Origin: Loktanella fryxellensis
GTDB taxonomy: Bacteria > Pseudomonadota > Alphaproteobacteria > Rhodobacterales > Rhodobacteraceae
DNA length: 64,000 nt
Direction: 5' to 3'
Assembly: GCF_900110065.1 (NCBI RefSeq)
Contig: NZ_FOCI01000005.1
Coordinates: 118,998-182,997 of the forward strand
Shown: one piece after another, positions 26,256 through 35,146 of the stretch
Layout of the letters: each line of letters opens with the position of its first letter
How positions within the stretch are numbered: position 1 is the first letter of the stretch
The notes under the pieces: model-generated
Told to the model about the DNA's origin: nothing
The model's input: only the letters and a program-made list of their open reading frames with translations
Database searches by the model: none
Program-made: the position numbers and the translations under genes

Positions 26256-28259
26256 ATGACCGAAGAAATGCACGCCCGGATCCTGCCCTTTCCCGCCCGC
26301 CCGCACGCAACCGCGGGCGCGGCGGCAGCCCTGCCCTTGCACATGCCCCATGTGTCGCAGACGATACCGGCGGCGCTGCAAGGCCCGCTCCTGCGGCCAC
26401 TTTCGGTCATACGGCTGGCGCAGGTGCAGGCGATCCGCGCATGGGCCGGTGCACTGGAACTGGACGCGCCGGAAGGCAAGGCCGCGCAGGTTGGATCGCG
26501 AGCCGTCTCGAGGGCCGGATCGGGCCTCGGATCACGGTGGTCCTGCCTGACGGATCATGCGTCATCCGTCGCAGGCGCCATGCCCCACCACCGCATGAAG
26601 GACGAGCCGCATCCCGGCAGCCCCGTCATCGCACGGCGCGGCGGCGATCCGTCTGCGGCGGGGAGCGACCGGGCGTCGGTGCCCGTCGGTGGCACCGCAC
26701 CGGACGCCCCCCCGTCCACGCAGGCGCGGTCGCGGCGGATCGTCAGCATCCATTTGACCGATTTCGCCATGGACCGCTGGCTGCGCAGTGCCGCAGCACG
26801 ACAGGACGCACCGCCAGACGACCTGCCCGTGGTGCTGGCCACGGACGGCCCCCACGGTCCCGTGGTCAGCGCCACGAACCGGGCCGGACGCATGGCCGGC
26901 GTGCGATGCGGCCTACGCGTCGTGGACATGCGCGCGCTGTGCCCCGGCCTGCACGTGGTGCCTGCAGACCCTGACGGCGACCGGGCCGTGCTGGACCGGC
27001 TCGTGCTCTGGGCCAGGCGGTGGTGCCCCTGGACGGCGCCGGACGGCCCTGACGGCATCGTCATGGACGCGACCGGATCGGATCACCTCTGGGGCGGACC
27101 AGCCGAGATGTTGCGCGCGATCGAAGGCAGCCTCGGCGCGTTGGGGTTCGCGTCACGCCCTGCCATGGCACCGACCCGCGGGGCTGCCTGGGCGCTGGCC
27201 CGTCACGGCGCCGTCCGTGCCGTGGCGATGCCCGACACGCTGGCCACGCTGACGGCGCCCCTGCCGGTGCAGGCGCTGCGGCTGGATCCTGCGACGGTGC
27301 TGCTGTTGCAGCGCCTTGGCCTCGGGACCATCGGCGACATCGTCGCCGTGCCGCGCGGCAGCCTGGCGCGGCGCTTTGCGGACGCGCCCCCGATGCAGCA
27401 TCCGCTGGCGCGGCTCGACCAGTTGCAGGGCCGCCTGCCCGAACCCGTGAATGCCACCTACGACCCGCCGCGGTTCGCGGTGCAGGCCCGGCTGGCCGAA
27501 CCCGTGCAGGACCCGACCCCGCTGCTGCCGGACCTGTGCGCCGCCCTGTGCCAGGCGCTGGCCGATGCGGGGCACGGGGCGCGGCGCCTGACCCTCACGG
27601 TCTATCGCACCGATGCAGAGGTCAGCACGGTGACGGCCGCCACCGCCCGGGCCAGTCGCGATCCCGACCACCTGCGCCGCCTGTTCGACGACCGCCTGAC
27701 CCGCATCGATCCGGGCTTCGGGTTCGAACTGGTCACGCTGGCCGCGGCGACGAGCGAACCGATGACCATCGGACAGACCCGACTGGATGGCGGGACCGAG
27801 GGTGGAGCTGTCCTGGCCCAGATGGTGGACCGGCTGTCGGCGCGCCTGGGCCCCCAGGCGATCCGCACCCCGGCCCGCCGCCCCAGCCACATCCCCGAAC
27901 GCAGCCTCGGCTGGGCCCTGGCCCTCAGCCAGGCCCCGCGCGGCACGATCCCATGGACGTGGATGGACCGGCCCCTGCGCCTTTACGACATGCCGGAGGA
28001 GATCTTCGTCCTCTACGCCCTGCCGGAAGGACCGCCCGCCCAGTTCCGCTGGCGACGGGTGACCTGCCGGATCGCCCGTTTCGCGGGTCCCGAACGGATC
28101 GCGCCGGAATGGTGGTCCGATCGCCCGGGCACCCGCCTGCGCGATTACTACCGGATCGAGGACGACGTCTGCCGCCGCCTGTGGATCTACCGCGACGGCG
28201 TCTATGGCGACGACCACCGCGACCCGCCGCGCTGGTTCGTGCACGGCATCTACGGGTGA
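26256..28259 (+). CDS. imuB: ImuB, catalytically inactive Y-family polymerase-like protein
   Basis: 667 aa from ATG 26256. The conserved Y-family-like region begins only near residue 160 (RRIVSIHLTDFAMDRWLR), and includes LVLWARRWCPW, VMDATGSDHLWGG, a helix-hairpin-helix region (LLLQRLGLGTIGDIVAVP) and a C-terminal DYYRIEDDVCRRLWIYRDGV tail. The catalytic acidic residues of true Y polymerases are absent, as in all ImuB. Normal ImuB proteins are about 480-510 aa, so the first ~160 residues are an extension or mis-assigned; other in-frame starts are ATG 26595 and GTG 26679. ImuB bridges DnaE2 to the beta clamp. Confidence 0.8.
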   Translation: MTEEMHARILPFPARPHATAGAAAALPLHMPHVSQTIPAALQGPLLRPLSVIRLAQVQAIRAWAGALELDAPEGKAAQVGSRAVSRAGSGLGSRWSCLTDHASSVAGAMPHHRMKDEPHPGSPVIARRGGDPSAAGSDRASVPVGGTAPDAPPSTQARSRRIVSIHLTDFAMDRWLRSAAARQDAPPDDLPVVLATDGPHGPVVSATNRAGRMAGVRCGLRVVDMRALCPGLHVVPADPDGDRAVLDRLVLWARRWCPWTAPDGPDGIVMDATGSDHLWGGPAEMLRAIEGSLGALGFASRPAMAPTRGAAWALARHGAVRAVAMPDTLATLTAPLPVQALRLDPATVLLLQRLGLGTIGDIVAVPRGSLARRFADAPPMQHPLARLDQLQGRLPEPVNATYDPPRFAVQARLAEPVQDPTPLLPDLCAALCQALADAGHGARRLTLTVYRTDAEVSTVTAATARASRDPDHLRRLFDDRLTRIDPGFGFELVTLAAATSEPMTIGQTRLDGGTEGGAVLAQMVDRLSARLGPQAIRTPARRPSHIPERSLGWALALSQAPRGTIPWTWMDRPLRLYDMPEEIFVLYALPEGPPAQFRWRRVTCRIARFAGPERIAPEWWSDRPGTRLRDYYRIEDDVCRRLWIYRDGVYGDDHRDPPRWFVHGIYG

Positions 28260-28277
28260 TCCCCGTGGCCCCCGTCG

Positions 28278-28341
28278 CTGGGGGGGCCAGCCCCCCCGGG
28301 CCATGGGCCCGCCCCCCCGGGATATTTTCAACCAGAAGAAT
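28278..28341 (-). repeat. Intergenic repeat, copy 5 (inverted orientation)
   Basis: Read on the minus strand it gives TTCTTCTGGTTGAAAATATC, then a run of G and a long G/C hairpin (GGGGGGCTGGCCCCCC among others). It starts about 20 bp after the imuB stop and is the only copy pointing against its flanking genes. Confidence 0.8.
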
Positions 28342-28475
28342 TAGGACCTCCTTAACCACCGTCATCTATGGTGATGAAGCGGTACAGGCGGGGACGCCGA
28401 TGACCGCACCAGGAGAAGGCGTCCCGTCGCCTCAGACGGTCACGGGACGCTGGACCCCGCTGGAGCAGTCCGGGC

Positions 28476-28533
28476 TTCTTCTGGTCCCAAATATCCCGGG
28501 GGGGCCGCCTCTGGCGGCGGGGGCAGCGCCCCC
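28476..28533 (+). repeat. Intergenic repeat, copy 6
   Basis: TTCTTCTGGTCCCAAATATC, then a G run and a GGGGGC-AGC-GCCCCC hairpin identical in plan to copy 3. It lies 135 bp from inverted copy 5, so the two face each other in the imuB-dnaE2 gap. Confidence 0.8.
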
Positions 28534-28680
28534 ATGCGACCCCAATGCGGGGGATGCCCCCGGGGTGTGGGACGACGAAAACGACACGGACCCTGCCACC
28601 GGCAGCATCGACGCACGCCCGCAGGGTGTCACGACCCTGATCAGTTCCTTCATTACGGCAGTCCTGCCGGGCGCGACGGA

Positions 28681-28920
28681 TCGACAGGTACGCCCTGCCG
28701 CGGCATCGCGGCGGACAGCAATCCCTGTCGCAATACGGTTGCGGACGGCACGTGCTGTCGCGGCAGAGTTGAGGGCAACAAGTCCTGTCGCGGCGCGGTT
28801 GCGGTCAATAATTTCTGTCGCTGCGGGATTGCGGACAGCAATCCATCTTATGGCGTCACCGCGGCCAGCGACCCATCTTACGGCATCGCTGCGGCCACGG
28901 GACGGGCGGACCGCGACGCA
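28681..28920. repeat. Tandem array of about seven diverged 30-bp units
   Basis: From 28711 the sequence repeats with an exact 30-bp period (28711, 28741, 28771, 28801, 28831, 28861, partial at 28891); one more unit with a 1-bp shift lies before it. Each unit begins near GCGGACAGCAATCC and continues CTGTCGC or ATCTTA. Because 30 is a multiple of three, every frame shows a ten-residue repeat, yet no frame has a convincing gene. It fills the space just before dnaE2. The whole 28260-28985 gap holds only this array and repeat copies 5 and 6. Confidence 0.85.
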
Positions 28921-28985
28921 TGGAGGCTTTCACCGCATCCGCTGCCCCGTGGTCGATCCCGTCACCAACCGCGCCGATCCCTCTC

Positions 28986-31900
28986 ATGCCTGAGAACGAT
29001 CACATCCATCCCCGCCGCACGCTGCCCGAAGACGGGGTCTATGCGAAGAACCCGCGCGCGGCTTATGTCGAACTCGGCCTCTTCACCTGTTTTTCGTTCC
29101 TGCGCGGGGCCTCCGACGCAGCCGATCTGGTGCTCGAGGCCTGGTCCCTGGGTCACGACGCGATCGGCTGTGCGGATCTGAACAGCCTTGCCGGTGTGGT
29201 CCGCATCCACACCGAAGCAAAGAAGGCGCACCTGCGCCCGGTGATCGGTGCGCGCATCGCGCTGGTGGGCGGCGAGACGTTCCTCGCCTATCCGCGCAAC
29301 CGCGCGGCTTACGGGCGGCTCAGCGCGCTGATCTCCAAGGGGCGGCGGCACGACCCGGACGGGGCGTGGCAGGCCAAGGGCGTGTGCGACCTGACGCTGC
29401 GCGACCTTGCGGATCACGCGGACGGGGTGCAGCTGATCGCCGTGCCGCCGCGCGACCTGCGCGGCTTTGCCGACAGCTTGCCGCGGCTGGTGCGCGCCCT
29501 GCCCACGCTGAAGTGGATCGCGGCCAGCCACCTCTATCGCGGCGACGACCGGGCGCGGATCACCCGGCTCGACCGGATGGCGGGGCAGCACGGGTTGCGC
29601 CTGCTGGCCACGAACGACGTCCTCTATCACGCGCCCCACCGCCGCCCGTTGCAGGACGTGATGACCTGCATCCGCGAAAAGACCACCCTGGCCCGCGCCG
29701 GTCACCTGCTGGAGGCGAATGCAGAGCGGCACCTGAAATCCCCCGCCCAGATGCAGGCGCTGTTCGCCGAATGGCCCCATGCCATCGCCGCCACCCGCGC
29801 GGTGGCCGATGCCTGTCTCTTCGATCTGGAGGAGCTGGCCTACGAATACCCATCCGAGGTCATCCCGCAGGGCATCACGCCGCAGGCGCATCTGGAGGCG
29901 CTGACCTGGGCGGGGGCCGCCGCGCGCTATCCGGACGGGATAGCACCCGAGACGCAGGCGACGCTGCGCAAGGAACTGGCGATGATCGAAAAGCTGAACA
30001 TCGCGCAGTATTTCCTGACCATCCACGACATCGTCCTGTTCGCGCGGTCGCGCGGCATCCTGTGTCAGGGGCGCGGGTCTGCGGCCAATTCCGCCGTCTG
30101 CTACGTCCTTGGCATCACCGCCGTCGACCCCGCCCAGCACGCCCTGCTGTTCGAGCGGTTCATCAGCGAGGAACGCAAGGAGCCGCCGGACATCGACGTG
30201 GATTTCGAGCATGAGCGGCGCGAGGAGGTGATCCAGCACATCTATAAAAAGTATGGCCGCCACCGGGCCGGTCTGTGCGCCACCGTCATCCACTATCGCC
30301 CCCGCTCCGCGATCCGCGAGGTCGGCAAGGTCATGGGCCTGTCCGAGGACATCACCAGTGCCTTGGCCAAGACCGTCTGGGGCAGCTGGGGCACCGACAT
30401 CGGCGACAGCCACGCGGCCGAGGCTGGCGTCGATCTGTCTGACCCGCTGTTGCGGCGCACGCTGATCGTGGCGCGGCAGATGATCGGGATGCCGCGCCAT
30501 CTGGGCCAGCACGTCGGCGGCTTCATCCTGACCGAACGGGCGCTGACCGAAACCGTGCCGATCGGCAACGGGGCCATGCCCGAGCGGACCTTCATCGAAT
30601 GGGACAAGGACGACATCGACGCGCTGGGCATCCTGAAGGTCGACATCCTCGCCCTTGGCATGCTGACCTGCATCCGCAAGTCGTTCGACCTGATCCGGGC
30701 ACATTACGGCCACGACTGGACGCTGGCGACGGTCCCGCAGGAGGATCCGCGCGTCTATGCCATGCTGTGCAAGGGCGACAGCATCGGTACGTTTCAGGTG
30801 GAATCCCGCGCGCAGATCAACATGCTGCCACGGCTGCGGCCGATGACCTTCTACGATCTGGTGATCGAGGTCGCCATCGTCCGCCCCGGCCCCATCCAGG
30901 GCGACATGGTGCACCCCTATCTGCGGCGCAGGTCGGGGGCGGAACCCGTCAGCTACCCCAGCCCCGGCGCACCGCACGACCCGGAAGAGTTGAAGAAGAT
31001 CCTCGGCCGCACCCTCGGCGTGCCGATCTTTCAGGAACAGGCGATGAAGATCGCCATCGACGCGGCGCAGTTTTCGCCTGCCGAGGCGAACGAGCTGCGC
31101 AAGGCGATGGCCACGTTCCGGTCGCGCGGCACGATCGCGCTGCTGGAGCAGAAGATGGTCGGCCGCATGGTCAAGCGCGGCTATGACGAGGATTTCGCCA
31201 CCCGCTGCTTCAATCAGATCAAGGGGTTCGGCGACTACGGCTTTCCCGAAAGCCACGCGGCGAGTTTCGCGCAGCTGGTCTATGTCTCGGCCTGGCTGAA
31301 GTGCCATTATCCGAACGTGTTCTGCGCGGCCCTGCTCAATTCGCAGCCCATGGGGTTCTATGCGCCGGCGCAACTGGTGCGGGATGCACAGAACCACGGT
31401 GTCGCAGTGTTGCCGGTCGATGTGAACTATTCCGACTGGGACTGCACGCTGGAGCCGCACCGCAGCGGCTATGCCCTGCGGTTGGGGATGCGGCAGATCG
31501 GGGGGATGCGCGCCGATATGGCCGCCCGCATCGTGGATGCCCGCGATGCCCCGTTCGAGGATCTGGCGACGCTCAAGACCCGCGCCCGGCTGACCGCCCC
31601 CGTGGTGCGCCGTCTGGCCGAGGCGGACGCGGTGCGGTCCCTGTGGATCGACCGCCGCCAGGCCCTGTGGGAGGCGCGGGCCCTGCGCGACGCACCCGAC
31701 CTGCCGCTGTTCCGCGACGCCAGCGACGAAGGCGCGGAGGTGCCCGTGCCCCTGCCCGTCATGCCCGTGTGCGAACAGGTGGTGGCCGATTACCAGACCC
31801 TGCGCCTGTCGCTGAAGGCGCATCCCATGTCCTTTTTGCGGCGCAGCCTGACGCGGCAGGGCTATGCCAGCACAGCCGATCTGCAGGGCATGACCAAGGG

Positions 31901-32282
31901 GCGCAAGGTCAAGCTGGCAGGTCTCGTGCTGATCCGGCAGCGGCCCGGCAGCGCCAAGGGCGTGTGCTTCATCACCGTCGAGGATGAGGCGGGTGTCGCC
32001 AATCTGGTGGTCTGGCCCACGGTGATGGAGCGGTTCCGCAAGGCGGTGATGCAGTCGCGCCTGCTGGTCGTCGAAGGGTATGTCCAGCGCGACGGGCAGA
32101 TCATCCACGTCGTGGCCCAGTCGCTGACCGACCGGTCCGATGCACTGCTGCGGCTGGCCCCCGGTGCGATGCCGCAACAGATGGGGCGCGGCGACGAGGT
32201 GACGCATCCGCAGCCCCCCAACGGGGGCCGCCAGCATCCGCGCGACGTGCGGGTGATCCCGAAGAGCCGGGATTTCAAATGA
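28986..32282 (+). CDS. dnaE2: Error-prone DNA polymerase III alpha subunit DnaE2
   Basis: 1098 aa. A PHP domain opens the protein (YVELGLFTCFSFLRGASDAA). The C-family polymerase core includes SRGILCQGRGSAANSAVCYV, the catalytic PDIDVDFEHERREEV and GFGDYGFPESHAASFA. A C-terminal OB fold follows (KVKLAGLVLIRQRPGSAKGV). Length and the lack of the long C-terminal tail of replicative DnaE fit DnaE2. With ImuA and ImuB it makes the SOS-induced mutasome. The start is uncertain: ATG 28986 fits the family, but its ribosome site is weak; ATG 28920 lies at the edge of the tandem array. Confidence 0.92.
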   Translation: MPENDHIHPRRTLPEDGVYAKNPRAAYVELGLFTCFSFLRGASDAADLVLEAWSLGHDAIGCADLNSLAGVVRIHTEAKKAHLRPVIGARIALVGGETFLAYPRNRAAYGRLSALISKGRRHDPDGAWQAKGVCDLTLRDLADHADGVQLIAVPPRDLRGFADSLPRLVRALPTLKWIAASHLYRGDDRARITRLDRMAGQHGLRLLATNDVLYHAPHRRPLQDVMTCIREKTTLARAGHLLEANAERHLKSPAQMQALFAEWPHAIAATRAVADACLFDLEELAYEYPSEVIPQGITPQAHLEALTWAGAAARYPDGIAPETQATLRKELAMIEKLNIAQYFLTIHDIVLFARSRGILCQGRGSAANSAVCYVLGITAVDPAQHALLFERFISEERKEPPDIDVDFEHERREEVIQHIYKKYGRHRAGLCATVIHYRPRSAIREVGKVMGLSEDITSALAKTVWGSWGTDIGDSHAAEAGVDLSDPLLRRTLIVARQMIGMPRHLGQHVGGFILTERALTETVPIGNGAMPERTFIEWDKDDIDALGILKVDILALGMLTCIRKSFDLIRAHYGHDWTLATVPQEDPRVYAMLCKGDSIGTFQVESRAQINMLPRLRPMTFYDLVIEVAIVRPGPIQGDMVHPYLRRRSGAEPVSYPSPGAPHDPEELKKILGRTLGVPIFQEQAMKIAIDAAQFSPAEANELRKAMATFRSRGTIALLEQKMVGRMVKRGYDEDFATRCFNQIKGFGDYGFPESHAASFAQLVYVSAWLKCHYPNVFCAALLNSQPMGFYAPAQLVRDAQNHGVAVLPVDVNYSDWDCTLEPHRSGYALRLGMRQIGGMRADMAARIVDARDAPFEDLATLKTRARLTAPVVRRLAEADAVRSLWIDRRQALWEARALRDAPDLPLFRDASDEGAEVPVPLPVMPVCEQVVADYQTLRLSLKAHPMSFLRRSLTRQGYASTADLQGMTKGRKVKLAGLVLIRQRPGSAKGVCFITVEDEAGVANLVVWPTVMERFRKAVMQSRLLVVEGYVQRDGQIIHVVAQSLTDRSDALLRLAPGAMPQQMGRGDEVTHPQPPNGGRQHPRDVRVIPKSRDFK

Positions 32283-32418
32283 TGCCCCGCGTCTTTTGCA
32301 TGGCTGGCCCGACGACCCATGCACATGCAGCATGACAGTCATGCGACGATGAGGCTTGCCAGCCTGCCCTTTCGTCGCAGGTAAAGATGACACATATCCC
32401 AGACCCGGACCCGTCACG

Positions 32419-33654
32419 ATGAGCTTCGTCCTCAGCGCCGAACAGCGCCGCAATCCTGCCGCCCTCGGCTATGTCGAATTCGTCGCGATGATCGCGCTGC
32501 TCATGGCACTGAACGCGGCGGCGATCGACATCTACATCCCCGCCCTGCAGGATATCGGGTCGGCGCTGGGTGTCACGGACGAGAACAAGCGCCAGTTCGT
32601 CATCACCGCCTACGTCCTCGGGTTCGGCGGGGCGCAGATCATCTATGGCCCGCTGTCGGACCGCTATGGGCGGCGTCCGGTGCTGTTCGGCGGCCTTGCG
32701 ATCTATCTGGCGGGGGCCATCGCCGCCGTGTTCGTGCCGACGTTCGAGGCGCTGCTGGTCACGCGGCTGGTGCAGGGCATCGGCGCCGCAGCGACGCGGG
32801 TGATCGCCACATCCGTGGTGCGCGACCGCTTCGGCGGGGCGCAGATGGCCAGCGTCATGTCGCTGGTCATGATGGTGTTCATGGTCATGCCCGTGTTCGC
32901 GCCGAACATCGGGTCCGTCGTCATGGCGTTCGGGACGTGGCGCGAATTGTCGGGTTTCATGGTGGTGTTCGGACTGGTCGCCATGATCTGGGCCTGGGCG
33001 CGCCTGCCGGAAACGCTGGACCCCACGAACCGCCGCCCGCTGCGGGTGAAACCCGTGGCCGAGGCCTTCGGCATCGTGCTGACCAACCGCATCGCGTTCT
33101 GCTACACGCTGGCAATGGCGTCGTTCTTTGGCGCGCTGTTTGCGTTCATCGGGCAGGCCGAGCAGATCTATACGGGCATCTATGTCCTTGGGCCACAGTT
33201 CACCCTCTACTTCTCGCTCGTCGCGGTGTTCATGGCGGGGTCGTCCTTCGCCAATTCGCGGCTGGTCGCACGGTTCGGCATCAGGCGGCTGTCGCATGGC
33301 GCGCTGATCGGCTTCATCGTCATGGCCGCGCTGCATCTGGCGCTAGCGGTGTTCTATGGCGGGGCCACGCCGTTCCCGCTGTTCCTGATCCTGTTCATCG
33401 GCATGATGTGCTTCTTCGGCTTCGTGCCCACCAATTTCAACGCCATGGCGATGGAACCGCTGGGCCGCGTGGCGGGTGTCGCGTCATCCGTCCTCGGCTG
33501 TGCGCAGACGCTGGGCGGCGGGTTGCTGGGGGCTCTGGTCGGATACCTTTATGACGGCACGCTGATCCCGCTGCTAAGCGGCTTTCTCGTGCTGGCAGTC
33601 ATGTCGCTCGGCTGCGTGCTGGTGGCGGAACGCGGGCGGCTTTTCGGGGCCTGA
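32419..33654 (+). CDS. Bcr/CflA family multidrug efflux transporter (MFS)
   Basis: 411 aa, 12 predicted membrane segments. The first segment has the acidic motif typical of drug:H+ antiporters (NAAAIDIYIPALQDIGSALG), and loop 2-3 has GPLSDRYGRRPVLFGG. Proteins of this group export bicyclomycin, chloramphenicol or sulfonamides, or sometimes amino acids. The start ATG 32419 places TM1 at about residue 20. It converges with the anti-sigma gene; a hairpin covers both stop codons. Confidence 0.88.
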   Translation: MSFVLSAEQRRNPAALGYVEFVAMIALLMALNAAAIDIYIPALQDIGSALGVTDENKRQFVITAYVLGFGGAQIIYGPLSDRYGRRPVLFGGLAIYLAGAIAAVFVPTFEALLVTRLVQGIGAAATRVIATSVVRDRFGGAQMASVMSLVMMVFMVMPVFAPNIGSVVMAFGTWRELSGFMVVFGLVAMIWAWARLPETLDPTNRRPLRVKPVAEAFGIVLTNRIAFCYTLAMASFFGALFAFIGQAEQIYTGIYVLGPQFTLYFSLVAVFMAGSSFANSRLVARFGIRRLSHGALIGFIVMAALHLALAVFYGGATPFPLFLILFIGMMCFFGFVPTNFNAMAMEPLGRVAGVASSVLGCAQTLGGGLLGALVGYLYDGTLIPLLSGFLVLAVMSLGCVLVAERGRLFGA

Positions 33655-33671
33655 CCCGGGGCTCAGGCCCC
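33646..33671. terminator. Bidirectional hairpin containing both stop codons
   Basis: GGGGCCTGA (33646-33654) pairs perfectly with TCAGGCCCC (33663-33671); the loop is 8 nt. The TGA of the efflux gene and the TGA of the anti-sigma gene are the innermost bases of the two arms, so one hairpin ends both converging genes. Confidence 0.75.
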
Positions 33672-34361
33672 AGTCTGCGCCGCCGCCAGTCCCTTGCCGA
33701 TGATCGGCCCGGTGGGGCGCCCGGTGGGCGATCCGCCCAAGGGTTCCAGCGTCACCTCGTACAGCTGTTGCGCCGCAGGATCGGGCAGATCGTCGAAGCG
33801 CAGGTCAGCGGCCATACGACCGTCCAGCACCCCAAGCGAAACCGGACCCATGTCGGCGCTGGGCAACGTCCAGACCTGCAGGGCGCGGTCGTCCGGCACG
33901 GTGATGTCGGCGACGAACCGCACCGTCGCGGTGTCGTTGCCGTAATCGTCCACCACCGCCTGCGGCACGCCCGCGTCGTCGACCAGCACCGCGACGACCT
34001 GCGGCGCGGGCCGCGGTCGCAGGGTCGCTGCACCCAGGCCGACCGCAAGCCCGACCACCGCCGCTGCAAGCCCCGGCCACAGGCGGCGCGGTGCTGCGGG
34101 GATGTTGGCGGGCGCCACCAGTGCGCCCTGCGGCAAGGTGGCGATCCGCGACAGCACGGTGGCCGTGAACCCGGCGGGCAAGGGCTGCGGTGTGGCGCTG
34201 AGGTCCAGCGGCAGCAGACGGTCGCGCAGATCGCCCACAAGCGTGGCGAGGTCCGCGTCGCGGGCGCTCAGTTCGGCCATCAGCGCATCCTCGGACGGCG
34301 ACAGCAGGCCAAGCACGTGGTCGGGTACCAGATCGACGATCTCTTGCGACAGCTGCGTCAT
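33663..34361 (-). CDS. Anti-sigma factor, RskA-like
   Basis: 232 aa. The N-terminal cytoplasmic part (DLVPDHVLGLLSPSEDALMA) has the VLG-L motif common in anti-sigma domains. There is no HxxxCxxC zinc motif. One membrane segment follows near residue 95 (LWPGLAAAVVGLAVGLGAAT), then a periplasmic RskA C-terminal domain (LQVWTLPSADMGPVSLGVLD). It should bind and hold the ECF sigma factor encoded just upstream, releasing it on an envelope or redox signal. ATG 34361 is chosen because it overlaps the sigma stop (ATGA); a GTG at 34370 is the alternative. Confidence 0.85.
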   Translation of the reverse strand: MTQLSQEIVDLVPDHVLGLLSPSEDALMAELSARDADLATLVGDLRDRLLPLDLSATPQPLPAGFTATVLSRIATLPQGALVAPANIPAAPRRLWPGLAAAVVGLAVGLGAATLRPRPAPQVVAVLVDDAGVPQAVVDDYGNDTATVRFVADITVPDDRALQVWTLPSADMGPVSLGVLDGRMAADLRFDDLPDPAAQQLYEVTLEPLGGSPTGRPTGPIIGKGLAAAQTGA

Positions 34362-35038
34362 CCCAGACACTCCTTCAGGCGCTGCAGGCCACGGCGGATC
34401 ATCGACTTGACCGACCCCAGCGGTGCGGTGGTGCGTGCGGCAATCTCGTCATGGGTGAAGCCCGCCACGTGGGCCAGCAGGATCGCATGGCGGCTGGCAT
34501 CGTCGAGGGTGTGCAAACAGTCGCGCAGGCGCGTGGGCGCGCACAGGATTTCCCAGCCCTCTTCGGGCACCACCTGCTGACGGTTGTCCTGCAGGACCGC
34601 CAGATCGGCGGGGTCCATCAGCGCCAGCCGCTTGCCGTCGCGCAGCATGTTCAGGCAGCGGTTGCGCAGCACCGCACAGATCCAGCCACGGGCCGATCCA
34701 TGGGCCGCATCCCACTGGTGCGCCTTGCGCCAGACCTGTAGCATGGCATCCTGCAGCGCCTCCTCAGCCAGATCACTGCGCCCGAGGATGCGGCGCGCGA
34801 CGCCCAGAAGAAGCGGTCCCTCGGTGGCGAGAATGGCGTCGATGCCGTACGCCTGCCCTGCCGCCACGGCGATCAGGGCGCGGCGCAGGCGGTCGGCGCG
34901 GTGTGCCGTGCTGTCGTGATCGTCCAAGGTGCGCCCCCGCAAAGTCAACTGTCGTGTTTGCCGTGCGCGCATGGTGACGCGGACGGTGCGCGGGGGCAAC
35001 CGGTGACGACGGGACTGTGCGGGGGCGAGCGACATCAT
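34358..35038 (-). CDS. ECF sigma factor, SigK-like
   Basis: 226 aa from ATG 35038. Region 2 (LGVARRILGRSDLAEEALQD, DAMLQVWRKAHQWDAAHG) and region 4 (GFTHDEIAARTTAPLGSVKS, MIRRGLQRLKECL) are clear. The partner RskA-like gene overlaps its stop. Start choice: AGGAAAGG at 35054-35047 sits 8 nt before ATG 35038. This leaves a basic N-terminal extension of about 37 residues; TTG 34927 would give a more usual 189 aa. It is probably autoregulated through the bipartite motif at 35091-35059. Confidence 0.85.
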   Translation of the reverse strand: MMSLAPAQSRRHRLPPRTVRVTMRARQTRQLTLRGRTLDDHDSTAHRADRLRRALIAVAAGQAYGIDAILATEGPLLLGVARRILGRSDLAEEALQDAMLQVWRKAHQWDAAHGSARGWICAVLRNRCLNMLRDGKRLALMDPADLAVLQDNRQQVVPEEGWEILCAPTRLRDCLHTLDDASRHAILLAHVAGFTHDEIAARTTAPLGSVKSMIRRGLQRLKECLG

Positions 35039-35058
35039 GTTGGCGACCTTTCCTATGT

Positions 35059-35091
35059 GTAAGGACACGGCGCGTCGTCCACTGGATGCAG
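35059..35091 (-). promoter_or_regulatory. ECF-type promoter of the sigma gene
   Basis: On the minus strand CTGCATCC, 14 bp, then CGTGTCCTTAC. The same two boxes with the same spacing occur in the other direction at 35147-35179. The GCATCC box is similar to the -35 CCATCC of mycobacterial SigK promoters, which fits the RskA-type partner. Inferred to be the autoregulated promoter. Confidence 0.65.
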
Positions 35092-35146
35092 GAAACCACG
35101 CATGGGGCGGAAAAAAGTGTCGGATGCGAAAAAAAGTGAGCGCGGT

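Noticed and set aside
28653..28841. Minus-strand frame with ten-residue repeats (LLSAIPQRQK type) in the array
   Set aside because: Same reason: a by-product of the 30-bp period; no ribosome site seen.
28681..28920. CRISPR array
   Set aside because: The 30-bp units are contiguous with no spacers, units differ throughout, and there are no cas genes.
27536..28993. Plus-strand open frame running from imuB through the 30-bp tandem array, giving decapeptide repeats
   Set aside because: Its first part is an out-of-frame shadow of imuB, and repeats appear in every frame because the period is a multiple of three; kept only as a tandem DNA repeat.
28962..32453. Minus-strand open frame of over 1100 codons opposite dnaE2
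   Set aside because: It is the antisense shadow of dnaE2, with no start site and no recognisable domain.
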